From contig NC_092579.1 of assembly GCF_037975245.1 (NCBI RefSeq), forward strand, positions 23,853,166 to 23,917,165: a stretch of DNA of 64,000 nt, in the 5' to 3' direction. Of this stretch, positions 12,191 through 26,033 are shown one piece after another. Position 1 is the stretch's first letter. Every line of letters starts with the position of its first letter. The notes beneath the pieces are model-generated. The model did no database searches. It was not told the origin of the DNA and saw nothing but the letters and a program-made list of their open reading frames with translations. A program made the position numbers and the translations under genes. The stretch is from Apostichopus japonicus (lineage: Eukaryota > Echinodermata > Holothuroidea > Aspidochirotida > Stichopodidae).

Positions 12191-15100
12191 ATCAATAGTA
12201 TACACTGACAGTTTTTCAAATGAGCAAAGAACCATTTATGCCATTGTAGAAACAACAGCCCTTTCGAGATTACTGATTTCTAAAAGTAGGAATCAAGACA
12301 TTTTCCTTTCATATCATGGCTGCTTTGTCTCTACTCAATAAGGAACAAATTTTGTTCACAAATTTCCATACAGATACTTAAAGATTGGAACACCAAAACA
12401 ATTATTAGAAAAAGCCACCTTTTCCTTCTCCCCTTTCTTTCTCTCTACCTTACATTCTTCAGGAACTTAATGTTTCTCAATAAACCGCATCCTCACATTA
12501 ACTTTGAGTGCACTTTGAATTTTCAGAGTAATTTTAGTTGCTGGGGAGAAGCTGGACAACACACTTAACCTTGGGATTCTTAAGTAAGGAGCACTAGTCT
12601 CTCCTGTGAAGGAGAAAATAAATCTTTTTTTACTTAGTTGATCAAAAATCTTCTCTATCCAGGAAATGTTTTTCAAAGCAGAATTTTCAACAATGTGGTG
12701 ATTTCCATATTGTAGTACTCCATGGGCATAATAATATTATTATGAATATTGTGAAGATTATCATCTGTAGATATATTAAGGAAAAAGAGCTCTAGACTTT
12801 ACCAAAGATGGGAGTTTGTGGAAAGGAACTATATACTAGTCTTGCGTTCATGATATCGGGGTGGGCTGATATTCGCAATATCGGCGGCATACTGGTATCT
12901 GTAAAATTTAGCCTCATTACCGATATTGAACTCTTTTTTTTCTTCACAACAAATCCATTTCTAATACTTGCTATGATTTATTAATCTGTTTTAAAAAACC
13001 TATTTCTTTAGCCTCAGTTTCGATTTTAATCAATAGCCAGTGGTCAATATGCCGATCAACTGGTCAAAGAAACCAGTTTTGAAATACATTTACTTTAAAC
13101 AGACCAGTCAGGCCACTAACGTTACGTACATAGCAGTCTTTGTCGCGCGTTTTGGTAAATTTCACCAGTCTGACCGCTTTAAACACAACATAATTAACAC
13201 TGAACATACCTGCTAACACCTGTTTTGCACTTGCAAATAATCTTGGCAAGAATCCAAGAAATTTTTTGCACCATCAAAGTTGTAAACATGGCATATTCAG
13301 ACCTACGAACAATGTGCTACGGTCAAACTCAGTGTAAGGAGTAACTTATGTGACGTTGAAATGTATATGTATATAACTACAGTAGTAGCCTATCACAATA
13401 ACTTTTACAGTGCTTCTGAGGCTCTGCCCAGAATAAAAGTTATAACATGTGGAAACCCCCGACAAAATTATTCCAAAAATTGTGTATCTTTTATAAGCTG
13501 CAAAGTATAACATGGATGCAGCTTAAAAAACCAAAAGACATGTTTTGTGAATTACTGGAAACAAATCAAAGAACACAAGCTACTAAATTACATAGTAATA
13601 GGATTTTCAAATATGAAAAGTATCAAAAATGCAAAATGCTTATATTTCAAGCTCAATTAATTTTAGCTGAGAGAACCTTTGAAAGTTCCAAAACATATCA
13701 ATATCCCGCAAAACACTGATTTCACAAACAATGTCAGTGCAGTTGTATCCCGAGGCATTCGGCATAAACGCATAATTTAGAGGGGGGGGGGGAATCAGGA
13801 GGAGAGGAAAGAGGAGATGACAGATGAGAATGACAGCCATCTTCCCACTTACATTCCATATTAAACACACTTCTTGAAAGTTTCTAGCATTAGCTATCCG
13901 GAGGGCATTTAGTGGACCGTATAATTTAGGGACTGTCTGTAGTTCAAGTTTACAACGATAAATATTTACACACATAAATAGTATTGTCAATAGACATGTA
14001 CATAAGCAATAGGGAGAGGGCTTTGTATGTGACACACATTGCCTGTCTGAGTATAACCTGTGGTTTGATGTTGACCATAGATACAGTATCACATACTGTA
14101 CAAACCGATATGTGTATTCTGTTTCAGTGGTGTAAGCAAGGAACGACAGGGCCCTGTGTAGCAATGGAAATGGACCACAAAGCCCAAGCCCTGGTTTGGT
14201 CTTGGGTGAGCAATTTTTTTATATTTGTCACCTCTACAGATGCCCAGATATGGCACTCTCAATCTTTATCTGCTGAGGGCAGGATTTCTTTTCATTCCAC
14301 TTTGGCCTACAGCTGGCCACTTATCTTCAGCGGAAGGGCAGTTATTTTAGTTGCCACTTTTGTCTATTTGGGGACCCAGGGGACCCTGGGAGGTTGCACA
14401 GGTCACACCGGCCTAGTTTTGCCACTGTAGTGTTTCCTTCTCATCTTCTTTCCATTTCTCTCCCGCCTCCAAACTTACTCATTGCTCTAACAGACCACCT
14501 ATTAGGTCGACGTTGTCACGCTGGAATATATTGGAACATTCCAAAGTCGGTGACAGGTACAGAAGCATTAACTGTGACATGATATTATCAAGTATAGGTA
14601 CTACATCATTCTAAATCTGGGACTCTGTCAATTTGGGCAACAATTTTCAATCTGCTTAATACATGATCTGAGCATCGGATGGGCTCAGACGAGTGCGATG
14701 CAAAATTTCCTCCCATATTAGCGATCGTTCTCAATATTCATGCACAATTACATACAAGATTACTTTTACACATGGGTAACAGAAGATGTAGGGTAACAGA
14801 AGATGTAGGGTAACAGAAAATGAGTAGAACTCTAGTAGTACAATACTCAACAGAAAATAATTGTGAGCAACAAACTTCATGATATATTTGCACTGTCCAA
14901 GTTTTATTCTAATATACTTAACTTGGTGACATACAACACAGTATCCACATTCCCTAGCTCCTCCCTCCCCCCCCCCCCCCTCTCACACACACATCCTACC
15001 ATACTTCAGGTGATCCTCAAACTATCTTTCCATCTTATGAATCTACATTCTGAATTTCTTCATATCCAATATGGAAATAATAAAAACAAAAAGCACATAT

Positions 15101-16634
15101 ATTTCAAGTCAAGGCCAAATGCAAATACATCCACCTGGAATTAATACCCCCCCACCCCCCACCCCAGAATGAAGCAAAGAGAATGGATTTATAATTTGGA
15201 CTCTTACTCTTTGCTTAATCACCCTTCCACTCATATGCAGCACAAGTTTGGCCTTGCACTAGTAACTAAAATATTCATGTGTGCTGTAGAATATTTAGGC
15301 ACATGGGAATGAGTCTGTATTATCAGTAGTAACATGGGAAAAATCCTGTCTTTAATAGTTCCCGAATCTTAATCAGTCTTCTCTTCTAGAACACTTCAAA
15401 CACAAAACTTTGACAAGTGTTTTGAGAATGCCAAGGGACTTTCATATCTTAACTTTTCTGCAAGTCAATAAACACTTTAGCAGTAATATAAATATTTAGG
15501 TGAATAAAGTTTGACTATTCTCTCTAACCAGTCAGTAGTTACCATGGCAGCATGTCACAAACTACCCCAGGAGGAGCACTAAATCATAACATACATCCTA
15601 AACATGACATGCAATGTTTCATGGGTTTCATCATTCCTGTGGATTACATTTTCACGTAGGGCAGCTCCACAGTAGTTATTATAATACCTATAGGTAGATA
15701 TGAAGTCATCACAGAACCAGAAAACAGAGGTAGGCCTACTCTTATCATGTCAAGGTGAACTCAGGTTTCTACTTATATGCTGTTTAGATGTTCCAATGGA
15801 CCTGCTTGGCTCAGCTGTCCATTTCCATCACAAAACACTGAAACATCACCCTCCTTCAATCCTCAACAGAGATGGTTAGGAAAATGTCTTCATTACTGGC
15901 CAAGTGGCTAGATATAATTTAAGAGGGGTGGATAGTTTCATTTGGCGCCTTTTAGTCGACTGACCATATATTAATCTACTGATGCTTAAAATGAAATATT
16001 TTCACACTATGATTCAGGATGGAATATTGTTCAAATGTGACTTAACAGGTACAGTACTCTGAAATTTCTGGCTAAAGAAAGCAAAGGTGAGGGGGGAGGG
16101 GGAGGGTAAGGAACAAATTCATGTAACAGTTTATGGAAACAGTATTAATGTAACAGTTTAATATGTGTCGTAGCTCTTCAAATGAAATATTCTAAATACA
16201 GTGGTTCCTATTCCAGTACCAATTGCTGTAAATTTAAACACTATTTAATGTTTTTATCCATCCCTTTCATAAAAGTGTGGCATATCATAAATCTGCTACA
16301 AGTTCAAAGTGAGGAGTAAATACATGAAACTTTCCATTTTCACAAACCTCGAACATGTGATCATAGGTGTGACCAGATCATCAGAGAACTTAAACTTTCG
16401 TTTTTCTACTTTCTATTGTTTTAAGGGGGAGCTGGACCAAGTATTACATGATCATGCTAAGTTTTTAAAAGTACAAACAACAGCTAGGGTGTGATACTGC
16501 CACATCGGGACAAAGAAACTGGTTGGGCCTGCAAGTAAACCTATAGAGAACAAATGTTCAACTGGGACCCTGTACTTTGTTTCTTTGTTTGTTTAATGTT
16601 TTTAATCCCACAAGCACGAGACACTGCAAGTTAT

Positions 16635-16656
16635 ACATATATATATATATATATAC
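16635..16656. repeat. (AT)n microsatellite
   Basis: About 10 AT units in intron; no other significance seen. Confidence 0.9.
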
Positions 16657-17373
16657 CTACTACCTTATCGATTACATCGGACATTCTCAACTCAACTAAC
16701 TGTTTTGTGGGCAATTTGTCTTCCAGTCATCCCAGAGTTCCTTAACATACATGATCTGTAGCCAACAGGAAGCAATGAAGGGGCTTGTTAGGATAGAAAA
16801 CACTTCCTCTTCAATCTGAGGCTGATAACCCTTAACTTCATGTGAAAACAATAGAAGGAAATCCCCAAACTAGTAATACAAGCTGTAGCAGCCACTTCAC
16901 CCCGGATGACAAAACAAAAGAGGACTTTCGATCAACCTGCTTATGTTTCACTCTGTTTCTAACACTGCAAATATACAGCTGCGTTTTCCATTTTAAAGGG
17001 ATCGTCCTCCACACGATGGTGGTCAGTTGTCTATCATAAGTGATATGAGGTCATTATCCTTATTCCTATCACCGTCAATCACTATCATCTCTACACAAAA
17101 TAAAATGTAGGCCTGAAACATGTAAGAATACTAGAAAGATACTTGGAATACATTTGCTTATTCTTGTTGTGATATGTAACGCATTATCCTAACGCACGAT
17201 TAAACCACTTGATCACTAGCTGTATAGTAGTGCAGTATACTCACAACCTTGGCAATGTGTCAGGTTTTTTTTATATTTTACTTTCAAAACATCAAGTTCA
17301 TGAAAGTAAAAGGTTTCTTTAACAATTACTGCAGAACTCCAGGGTTTGGGAAAGAAGGTGTTAGGCATTGACC

Positions 17374-17460
17374 CAGAGGGTCAATTGGGGCACAGTGCTA
17401 AATGCATACCAATCAATATGCTAGATAGATGGGAAAGTACAATAGTAGAGAGAAGATAGG
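17374..17460 (+). repeat. Fragment related to the 41.8-42.2 kb duplicated repeat
   Basis: Contains GGGGCACAGTGCTAAATGCAT, then CCAATCAATATGCTAGATAGATGGGAAAGTACAATAG. The end of the second unit at 42150-42232 carries GGGCGCAGTGCTAAAACAT and CAATAGGCTAAGTAGATGGGAAAGTGCAATAG. The shared order and wording identify a dispersed repeat family of unknown type. Confidence 0.65.
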
Positions 17461-20400
17461 TCAGCATTTTTTGTTTGCTAATTTCATAAAATGAGAGTGG
17501 AAACAGAAGAATCATCAATCTAAAACAGGATAGAACTCCCCCAGTCAAGTTTGGGGGGATTTCAAATTTGGGAGGGGATTTTCAACAAAAATGGTCTTTT
17601 TCTGAGGGGGGGGGGGGGGAATTTCATGATGTTAATAGTTAGATGTACGTACATATGCCCGTACCGAGACTTAGAGCACATATATAGTACATACAGGGCA
17701 GCACATATGGTCGACCATTGAGACCAATACACACTGTGCAGTGCCGCACTAACGAAGCCATGGTTTGTTTTTGGAAAGATTTGACCAATCTCATTACTCT
17801 TTACAAAAATTAACAAATCTTTATAATATCCCACTTGTTATTGGAAAGTTTTGTAACTACAGTAACGATGCAGGAAATACCAGGAATTGTTGTGGGAAAA
17901 TTCCCCACAAAAAAATATTTTTGCTGTACCCTCTAGATATATTGCATGGATCCTGCAAACGCATGTCCCAATGCGAACACTGGTGTAGGCCTTTGGTTCT
18001 CGCCATGCGATCTTAAATAGGCCTATAACTTAGGCTTATAAATGTTGCTGTGTTCTCTAAGGAACAGGTTACAGAGCATACAGTTGTGATCCCCATCCTT
18101 CCTTCTACCAATGGACACTACTTTTATTATGGATGAGTTAACGAATGTGTCGGGCAAATCTACACAAAGTTTTCGAAAGTTAGAAAAATATTTGTGATTT
18201 TGTTCATCAAAATGTGACCAAATGTATGCTTGACAACCCAATCCAGCAGTATTACTTTCATTGCAGATTAATGGTAGGTAATAACATCAATTACTGTTGT
18301 ATGATGTCATCAAGAAAAGTTCATTCTTCAATTGCAAAAAGAGGTTGCAATGAATAGCAATTAAAAATTTAACACAGAACCTGATATTATTTTTCCATTA
18401 CAATTTGATACCCATGTTAGTAACTAAAAGAGAATGTGGGTGATCCCATTTAAATATACTTGTAACAAACACTTTGGGAACTCCAGTGTACATATAGGAG
18501 TCTCCTTACCTCCCTATTAAAACCTCTTCCACCCCCCCTCCCCTTCAACTTCCTTCTCCCTCTGGCCTGACCTCTTCCCCTTCACTGAGAATTTACATCA
18601 TTCTTTGAAATAATACAGAAAGGCATCCAGCATTAACATGCATTTAGATCTATTGCCATCAAAGCTTGTCATGTATCAAAGTCAGAAAACATTTTTGAAG
18701 GGAAATCCAGTCCACACGAACATGTTGTTTTGCTCATGGAAATGAACTCAAAGACATACTTAATCAAAGAGAAGCCTGCCATTTTTCTCTCAAGTTCAAA
18801 GATAATTTGTAAATCACAATTTCTTCTGAAGAATGACTGAGAAGAAACTAAACATATCAAAAGACAAGGAGAGAATATCTGCCAATATGAATCTCTGTCA
18901 CGGAGCTGCATAGGTTACCATTTCAGAGTTCAACCTCATATCATGGAAGCTCACTTGTGGCTCTTGGGAGGCCATTCATGCAATAATTCATACCAAATTG
19001 ACAACAATTGGCAAAATCTTGTAATCTATCATTTGTATGAGGTGAAGCAAAGGGGGGGGGGGGACCTCTTTGCTGACGTGAAACGATGTCAGCATTTGGT
19101 GACATTACAAACACATGGATCATGCACGTACCCCTGGTATGAGAAGTTAAATTCCCTTGTTATCTGCATCAAACATCAGTATCTGAAGCTGAGATGATCA
19201 GAAAATTTATGTATTACAAGGTCTCTTTTAATTCAATGTACACTGTTTCATGCCTGGCAATCCAGTAAACATGATACAATACTAGACTTCTAGGAAGTTC
19301 AAATGGTTATAACTGAAAAAACACATATTTCTGTTACAACATTTTGATTAGGACAACATAAGCCTGAGCAACAATTGAACATATACCACTGTATTATGAA
19401 CCTTTATCACTGCCTCATGCCATCTTACCCTTCACTATTCTTTATCTGCCCCCCCCTGCCCATCCCCCTGACAGATTGCATCTTTATTCAGAAAAAAGTA
19501 TCTTCTCCTTTTCTTCCAATCCACTAATTCTAATCCTCTCTTTCCTCCCCACTCAAACCTAACCTCCTCCTTTTAATCTTTCTTTTATACCTTCCCTAAC
19601 CCAAATCTAACCAATCCCTATCCCATCCCTTCCCATTTTATTTCTTTGTAAATACTTTCATGAGTAGACTTTATAATTCATCAAATAATTTAACAGCATA
19701 CCCCTTCAGATCAAACTTCACAGATGTATCAATAGATTTATTTACTGACAAATACCTCACCATGACCCCGCCACTGTTAGGTTCTTTCGTTAAACTGGTA
19801 CAAATACTACAACAAGAGACGTTTTAAAGCATTTCAAAATTTGGTTGTGGATGACACATACACAGCAAGATAGTATTTCCAACAGGAGATGCGGCAGCTT
19901 ACATCCAGGTTCCTCATCAAGGAAGGGTAGTTCCTAGTTTCATTGGGAACCAGAGTCAACCCACACATACTAGGGTAGTCAAACGTTGACAAGTATTATG
20001 TGCATTCACTTGCATTTAAAAAAATTGATTAGGTAGGATTAGCTATGTATTGCACATTGTTATATGGTGAGAAAAAATCTGGCTATTCAAATCACATCAT
20101 AGGCCTTCGTGTACATAAATAGAAACAAAGAATACATCCGAAACCTACTATTATCCACTCCACGCCACATGAAAGCAATCTTTAATATTCCCTACATTAA
20201 TTCTTTTTCAATATGGAAACTTTAGGCAAGGTCTCTTCATAATTCATAATATTAACTAAGAAGCATATTTGATAAGAAAAAACATTGATCATTGATCAAC
20301 TGTACATTAGTATCAACGGTAAATATTCGTGTGCAGACAGACAGACCCTTCGGCTTAAGTGCAGGGTACTATTGCAATAAGAGCATCCCAAGAAAATCCT

Positions 20401-22213
20401 CTCCTAGGTCAACGAAAAAGCAAATAATTAATTTCAAAGGAAAACTTTAAAAAAGTCTCCCCCTCCTTTTTTCTTTTAATTTTTCTTTGCAAAAAAAAAT
20501 GTATTCTGTTTAAATTCAGACAATTTCCCACTTTTTCTCCCTCTTTCATATGAACACAGAATCCATTTAGGCCCTTCATGCCTCTAGCATTAACAGCCAT
20601 CAGCTGGGAAAGACCGAGGGAAAAAGCACTTTGCTATGTAAATGAAGGTGAAAATTTCTCAAAAGAATAATTAGCAGAACTGCTTTTCAAAAAATCTTTG
20701 AGGAAACATTTCTCCCATTTAGAAAAGCAAGTTTGTGATCCCCATAAATTGCTTACAAATTACACATTAATATGATTTGGACCAGAGTAGAGCCTTCTGC
20801 ATATTTTAAATGTCTTTTTACTTGTAAAGATTCCATCATGGGTTTGAAACAATAAGGATTGATTAATGAACAGAGAGAGAATGAGAAAACAAACAAAAAT
20901 GTCAACAAAACTGTCCAAAAGTGGAAGAAGAACCAAGGGCAGTATGGGAACATTAGATTATCATCAATTTGACTTATGATGTAGAATAATCATAAACTTT
21001 GTTATCGTGAGGGGAAACCCTTAACATTGAATAGATGACTAATCATTAACTCTTCTACCCCCCTCACCACCCCCCCCCCTCCCACCCCCACGCTCATGAG
21101 ACAAAATGATCAGCAATGAAACAACTTACGGAGCATTTTCACTCACTTTGAAAGTTCACTATAGTATCTACATAACTTGAAAAGTTAGGATTGCCAAAAT
21201 TGTACTTCCATAAACTTCCAGAAAGTCTTAAACTTTTGGGGACTTAATATGACCTGTATTTCCAAGACTATAACATAAACTTGTGTTCATTCCTTGAAAG
21301 CTGTTAGAGCAAAACTTGGCACCAATGTGGTTTCCTCTTTACCTAAAAAGCAGGGCTGATGAACTTAAAGGGGACCAAACGTCTCAAGCTAATACACTAA
21401 AAGACTGAAGCAGAGATTGTAAAAAGAAGCTCATTAGTCCAACTCCTAAATTAAATTCTGTAATTTATATTAATTAATTATTATTTTGGAGATGGTAAAT
21501 TGCTTTACAATATGTAGCATCATTAATAACCAATACATTAAGTTTTTAGTTTCCTATTAAAACCAAATTTCTGTCCTTAAATTTTTGGAATTTTTTAACA
21601 CGATTTGGTAATTAATGGTTATCAGTTTTGGCCGCCAAGGTTAAAGTTTTGAACAGTACATTCCTGGTGGTTCTGAATCTAAAAACTATTTCCAGATAAT
21701 GAAAAAAATTGGTAAAATACAAAAATCAATTGTCTCAATTATGAGGAATAATGGTGCCCGCAAAATACTCAGTTGAAGTCGGTGCTTGGTGACCATTTTT
21801 TGACTTGTTTAGCATATTTGGGGCCGATACTGGCGGTACTTTCAGTGGCGCACAATAGCAGTTCACTTGCTGGACCAGTGAAAAAGTTTTCATTCAAACG
21901 CTAAGGTAAAAGTTCTTCATGTGAAATCTTAGTGATTTATGAAAAAATGTGTCTTTTTAGGCTATCCTTAATTAATTGTTCATTAATGTTCATTTGGTGG
22001 AAATAAGAAACTAAGCAGGGTGTCTTCATCCCTCGTTAGAGCAAACGTTCATTTGCCTCATACAAGATACAGCTTCCATTTAACAAAGACCTCCATTTGA
22101 CAGGATACAGACCCTTAATTACGTACATATAAATAATCCTGCCGGCACTAATCAATAAGAGGAACTCGATTAAATTGGAATCCGTTATAATAAGTTAATC
22201 TGATATTACTCAC

Positions 22214-22308
22214 ATTAATGATGTCTCCTGCTTTAAAGGAGAGAGCAGCCCTGTCATGAAGTCGCATGAAATCCTTGATGGCTTTGGCCTGTGACCCTCC
22301 GATTGCAT
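22214..22308 (-). CDS. caskin: Caskin exon: N-terminal half of the SH3 domain
   Basis: A 95-nt exon, acceptor CTTTCCTGTAG, donor GTGAGT. Two bases complete Asp, then 31 residues: a short AIGGSQ linker, the first SH3 strand AKAIKDF, the RT-loop region around LHDRAALSF, and KAGDIIN, ending in phase 0. The canonical SH3 ALYDY motif is here AIKDF, so the first aromatic residue of the usual polyproline-binding surface is replaced by Lys. Loss of binding-surface aromatics is reported for vertebrate Caskin SH3 domains, so this looks like an ancestral family trait rather than damage. The domain is completed by the exon at 7585-7708, 14.5 kb away. Confidence 0.95.
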
Positions 22309-23432
22309 CTACAGGAAAGAAAGAAAGCAACAAGGCAGTTATAGGAAACCAGTTATCAACAGCCAATTTGTTATTCTTAAGAGTCTGTCCTAGTTGGTGA
22401 TGAGTCATAGTAATGTATTGTATATCATATAATTCAGGTTTATATACTTCATAGGTTCAATCCTGGACAAGAGAAGAAAATAATAAAGATGCCAACTGGA
22501 GATGTTTATGAATGATGATTAACCTTCTTCATTGCTTCCTATTAACCAGAGCCAAAAATAGTCAGATACCCAGAACGGAGACTTTTACTTGATGTATGAG
22601 AAACTGTACTCAGTCTAATCATTCTGTACCCTTGTTGTAGGACATTGCTTTTTTTCATTCTATTTTTCTTTTTGTTAGCTATCATTCTCAATGAAGTAGG
22701 GAATATTTAATAGACTCAAGTAAACAACAACAACACTGATTACAAACTGCCAAAGCACTTCTTTAACCCTCTGTTGACCCACAAATAACCCTTCATCTCC
22801 TCAAACAGTGGGTAGTCTTGTAATCAATGTATGTGACCTTGTACATAAGAAGTAGGGGTCCAAGTTGGCCCTTCTTGAGAAATCATGTTTTATAAATACA
22901 CCCTCTTCAATGCATGCAAAGCTTGCACATGCAATAATGTCTAAATTGGTGGCACTCTTCATTGGAACCACAACAACGGCTCATATAAAGAAAAGGTTTA
23001 GTGGAACTTTTGGGATGGTACAGTACCTGTGATAAGAAAAACATCTGTAAACACTGCTCTTAACATGCCAGTAGGCTAAAAGGTGAGGAATTTTAACATA
23101 GTTTTCAGCGCTACTAATAACACTGCAGGTAGCAAACTATATCACAGGGCTTTTCAATTTGTGACATTTTGTGCTACGCCCCTTGCCCCTCGATTCACTC
23201 CCCTAAAATACCATCAGATTTCAATAGGAAACTTCTGTGAGTGCTCTAATGGGGGAGGGGTTGGGGGAGGGGGCTCACACCTAGAATTAAACTGGATGCC
23301 CAAATGTACACTAAACCACACATCGATAAAAAATACTCTGTGAGGATCTCAATCTGATGTATTGGATGGAAGGATGAGAAGGAGAACAGTAGACAGAAGT
23401 GGGTTATATCTGTGAAAGGACATATTGCTGAG

Positions 23433-23790
23433 AACGTTATGGTCAAGTGGTTAAGGCAGTGGACTTGGGATCTAAGGTTTGCAGGTTCGAGTCCTGGCCA
23501 GATCATTAAGTTGTGTCCTTGGGCAAGGCAATTTATCTCCATTACTCTCTCACCCAGGTATATAAATGGAGGTGACTTGTAACTATAGTTGCGTGCGCCA
23601 GTTTGTGGCTGCACCTAAGGGAAGTTCCCCCGGGGGACACGTGGATGTGGTGCACTGTGGTACCCCAGGAGAGATTGATTGAATTGTGCGCACTTTGGTG
23701 TGTGGGTGTGACAAGTTACCAATGACCAGGGGTTAAGTTGTAATGTAATATGAGAGGGCCATGGCCTAAATCAAAGCTGTAAACCTATAA
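23433..23790 (+). mobile_element. tRNA-derived SINE
   Basis: The head (about 23433-23505) has an A box TGGTCAAGTGG starting at 23440 and a B box GGTTCGAGTCC at 23484-23494, spaced as in a Ser/Leu-type tRNA. The body follows: TTGTGTCCTTGGGCAAGGCAATTTATCTCCATTACTCTCTCACCCAGGTATATAAATGG-like sequence, then a GC-rich segment with CCCCGGGGGACACGTGG. The 'tgtccttgggcaag' block directly after a tRNA head is a common arrangement in SINEs of marine invertebrates and some vertebrates. The 3' boundary is approximate, since I did not find clear target-site duplications or a simple tail. It lies antisense to the host gene. Confidence 0.85.
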
Positions 23791-24130
23791 TTTCAAATAA
23801 CTAAAAAGTTTAAAAGCAGATTCTTCCAAACATAGTGAAACTACAGTGATGCTGTGGGACGACAGGTATGTTTAAGAATTAAATAATCTGGTATGATGGC
23901 AACAGATAATCTTCACACAAGTTTGTTTATAGGCAGTTAATTGCAGATCTGGATTTCCCTATGTGTACAATTGATAACATTGTGCCATGTATATTTTGTT
24001 AGCTGTTTGATCTGTACAATTTGGTAATCATCACAATACATATCCTAAGAGTCTCATATGGTTAAGTTATTGTCTCTTGAAGATCAATGGAAGAAACTAT
24101 AAAAGCACATTAACATGTCCACAATGTACT

Positions 24131-24309
24131 ACCTCTCCTCCCCCCCCCCCCCCGCTTCCCTTCTGTGTTCTTGCCCGGAAGTATTGTTCCTTCTCCCCTC
24201 CTCCCCCCTCCTTGCTCCCTCCCTCATTCACTATTCCTCCTATCATCTTCTTGCTCCCCACCCCACCTTCCTTCATCCCTGCTCCCATATTTTCCTCTTC
24301 CCTCCTCCC
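24131..24309. repeat. Long pyrimidine tract with a 14-base C run
   Basis: Almost exclusively C and T on the plus strand, starting with a C homopolymer at 24140-24153 and continuing with CTCCCCTCC-type units. It gives rise to overlapping Pro/Ser-rich and Gly-rich open frames on both strands, none of which I consider real. Confidence 0.85.
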
Positions 24310-26016
24310 GGGAAGTATCTTGCAAAAATATGGTGCAAAAAACCAAGTTTGGTCTATTTTTTTCCAATTTAATTAGGGCTATAAGAGTCATTTTTCTGAA
24401 TAGTTTCAAATATTAAAGATATAGCCTATCAATCACAGAGCCCAACAGAATTTCATTTCTTTTTTTAATGTAACAGTGCACTCAATTACAATTTTGACCA
24501 TTATGAAAGGGAAAGTTCTTGAACCGATGTGGACCGACATAACGAGTATGAAGTTTCATCCAAGGCTTCTCTATACGATGTTTTGACTTCCACAGAAAGC
24601 GAAAAGACCTTCTTGTACTCATCAAGTTACTACGTACACAGGAAATATTTTATCCGGTTTGCATAATGCTAGCAAAACGGGCAAATTGTTATACAAGTAC
24701 AAAAATGAATGTAGCAGTTCTGTAGTACAGAGGAACTCTAGTAATTTACAAAGTTCAGCGTCTACCAATCAAATTTGAAAGTTTTGAACAGAAAATTATT
24801 CCCTAAATACATAGAGAGAATGATGTTCAGGGAAGCAGTGTTCTTTCAGACATTGCGGTTTACAAAGGCTGTCACATACAAACATACACACACACGCACA
24901 CAGCATGAGCCGATCCTGTTTGCCTTGGGGAAGGAATAACAAATGAGTTAAGCAATTTAAGATATGTGAGATACAAATCTGATTTTTCATCTAGCAGTAG
25001 TGCAGAATATGTTTATCTCCCCTACAATATGTCACTTCCTCTGTCACTTAAATGTTCCTTTAAAAAAAAATTTAATCTGCTAGTAGCGAACTTCTGACAG
25101 GTTAGACTAACAAATTTAATTTCAACCTGATCTGTAACATTTTCAACGATGTGGGGGACCTCTAGAAGGATGTTTCTTTCCTGATCAAAATGTCAGAGCA
25201 TAAAAGCTAGCTTTCGAATTGCCTGGACTCCCACTTGACGAAAAACAGATTATGACGATTCTGGCACAACCCTTAGAAAAAAACTCTGAGAGATGACATT
25301 TTAGGTGTTATGCTGCTCAACCTCTTAATAGTCACCTTTCATGCAAAGTTACAGATCCTTAGAAATTATAAAATTTGCTAACTCAAAATTTAACTTTACC
25401 TGGTCATATGGGAAATGGGGGGAGGGGCCCCGGTTGGTCATTAAGGGACCCACATTGAATTCTGAAGGGAACAACTAATATTTCAACCACTTGAATAGTA
25501 TCACTTTTTTTCAACACCCTTACTATGTTTGGGGATTTGAACCAAACATCAAAATAAGGTGATGACAGAAAGCAACCAATCACAACAGTAAATATGGTCA
25601 GAGTGTAAATGAAACTGGTTAAAAAAGTGTACTTCATAGTGAAAACAGTTATTCCTGAGGTGTACAAGTTACAAGCCTTATGAGCAAGCCATATGCTAAG
25701 TATTACTTATTGTCAATTTCCTGCTCTGTGTTTACAAGCTAGGCCATCACAGATAAACGTTTCATTTCATGAAAATTTACAGTAAAATCTCTAAAACTAC
25801 AATGAAGTTTTAATTCCTGCTACTCCTTGTCACTTCCGGTGGTCGTGCAGTGAAGAAGAGCTAGTTTTGCTTGAAAGCTCTGCAAAAAACAAACATTGGC
25901 TGTTTTACTTCCAATCACTCATAATTTTTGTATCTGGCTCGAGATCCAGCCTTCTCCAAATGCAGCATAGTTGTTAAACAGTTTTTTTTTTTCATTATTC
26001 TTAAAATATATAGATA

Positions 26017-26033
26017 TGTGTGTGTGTGTGTGT
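26017..26033. repeat. (TG)n microsatellite
   Basis: Eight TG units in intron. Confidence 0.9.

Larger units (their letters stand above)
7709..22213 (-). other. Intron splitting the SH3 domain, about 14.5 kb
   Basis: Bounded by GTGAGT at its 5' end and TTCCTGTCAG at its 3' end (minus strand), phase 0. No further exon is needed, because GDIIN joins VIERNPDGRW directly as in other Caskins. Contents: two copies of a tRNA-containing repeat with an AT microsatellite and a perfect palindrome at 11.5-12.2 kb, pyrimidine-rich stretches near 9.5 and 19.4-19.6 kb, several G/C homopolymers, and a fragment at 17.37-17.46 kb related to the 42-kb duplication. Nothing else recognisable. Confidence 0.85.

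Noticed and set aside
13640-14430. Open frames of 174 (minus) and 148 (plus) codons overlapping each other
   Set aside because: No recognisable domain, no splice-site-consistent boundaries, and mutually antisense. GC-richer sequence near 14.15-14.42 kb may be an old repeat.
24077-24416. Overlapping Pro/Ser-rich and Gly-rich frames
   Set aside because: Low-complexity C/T tract translated in several frames; no independent coding evidence.
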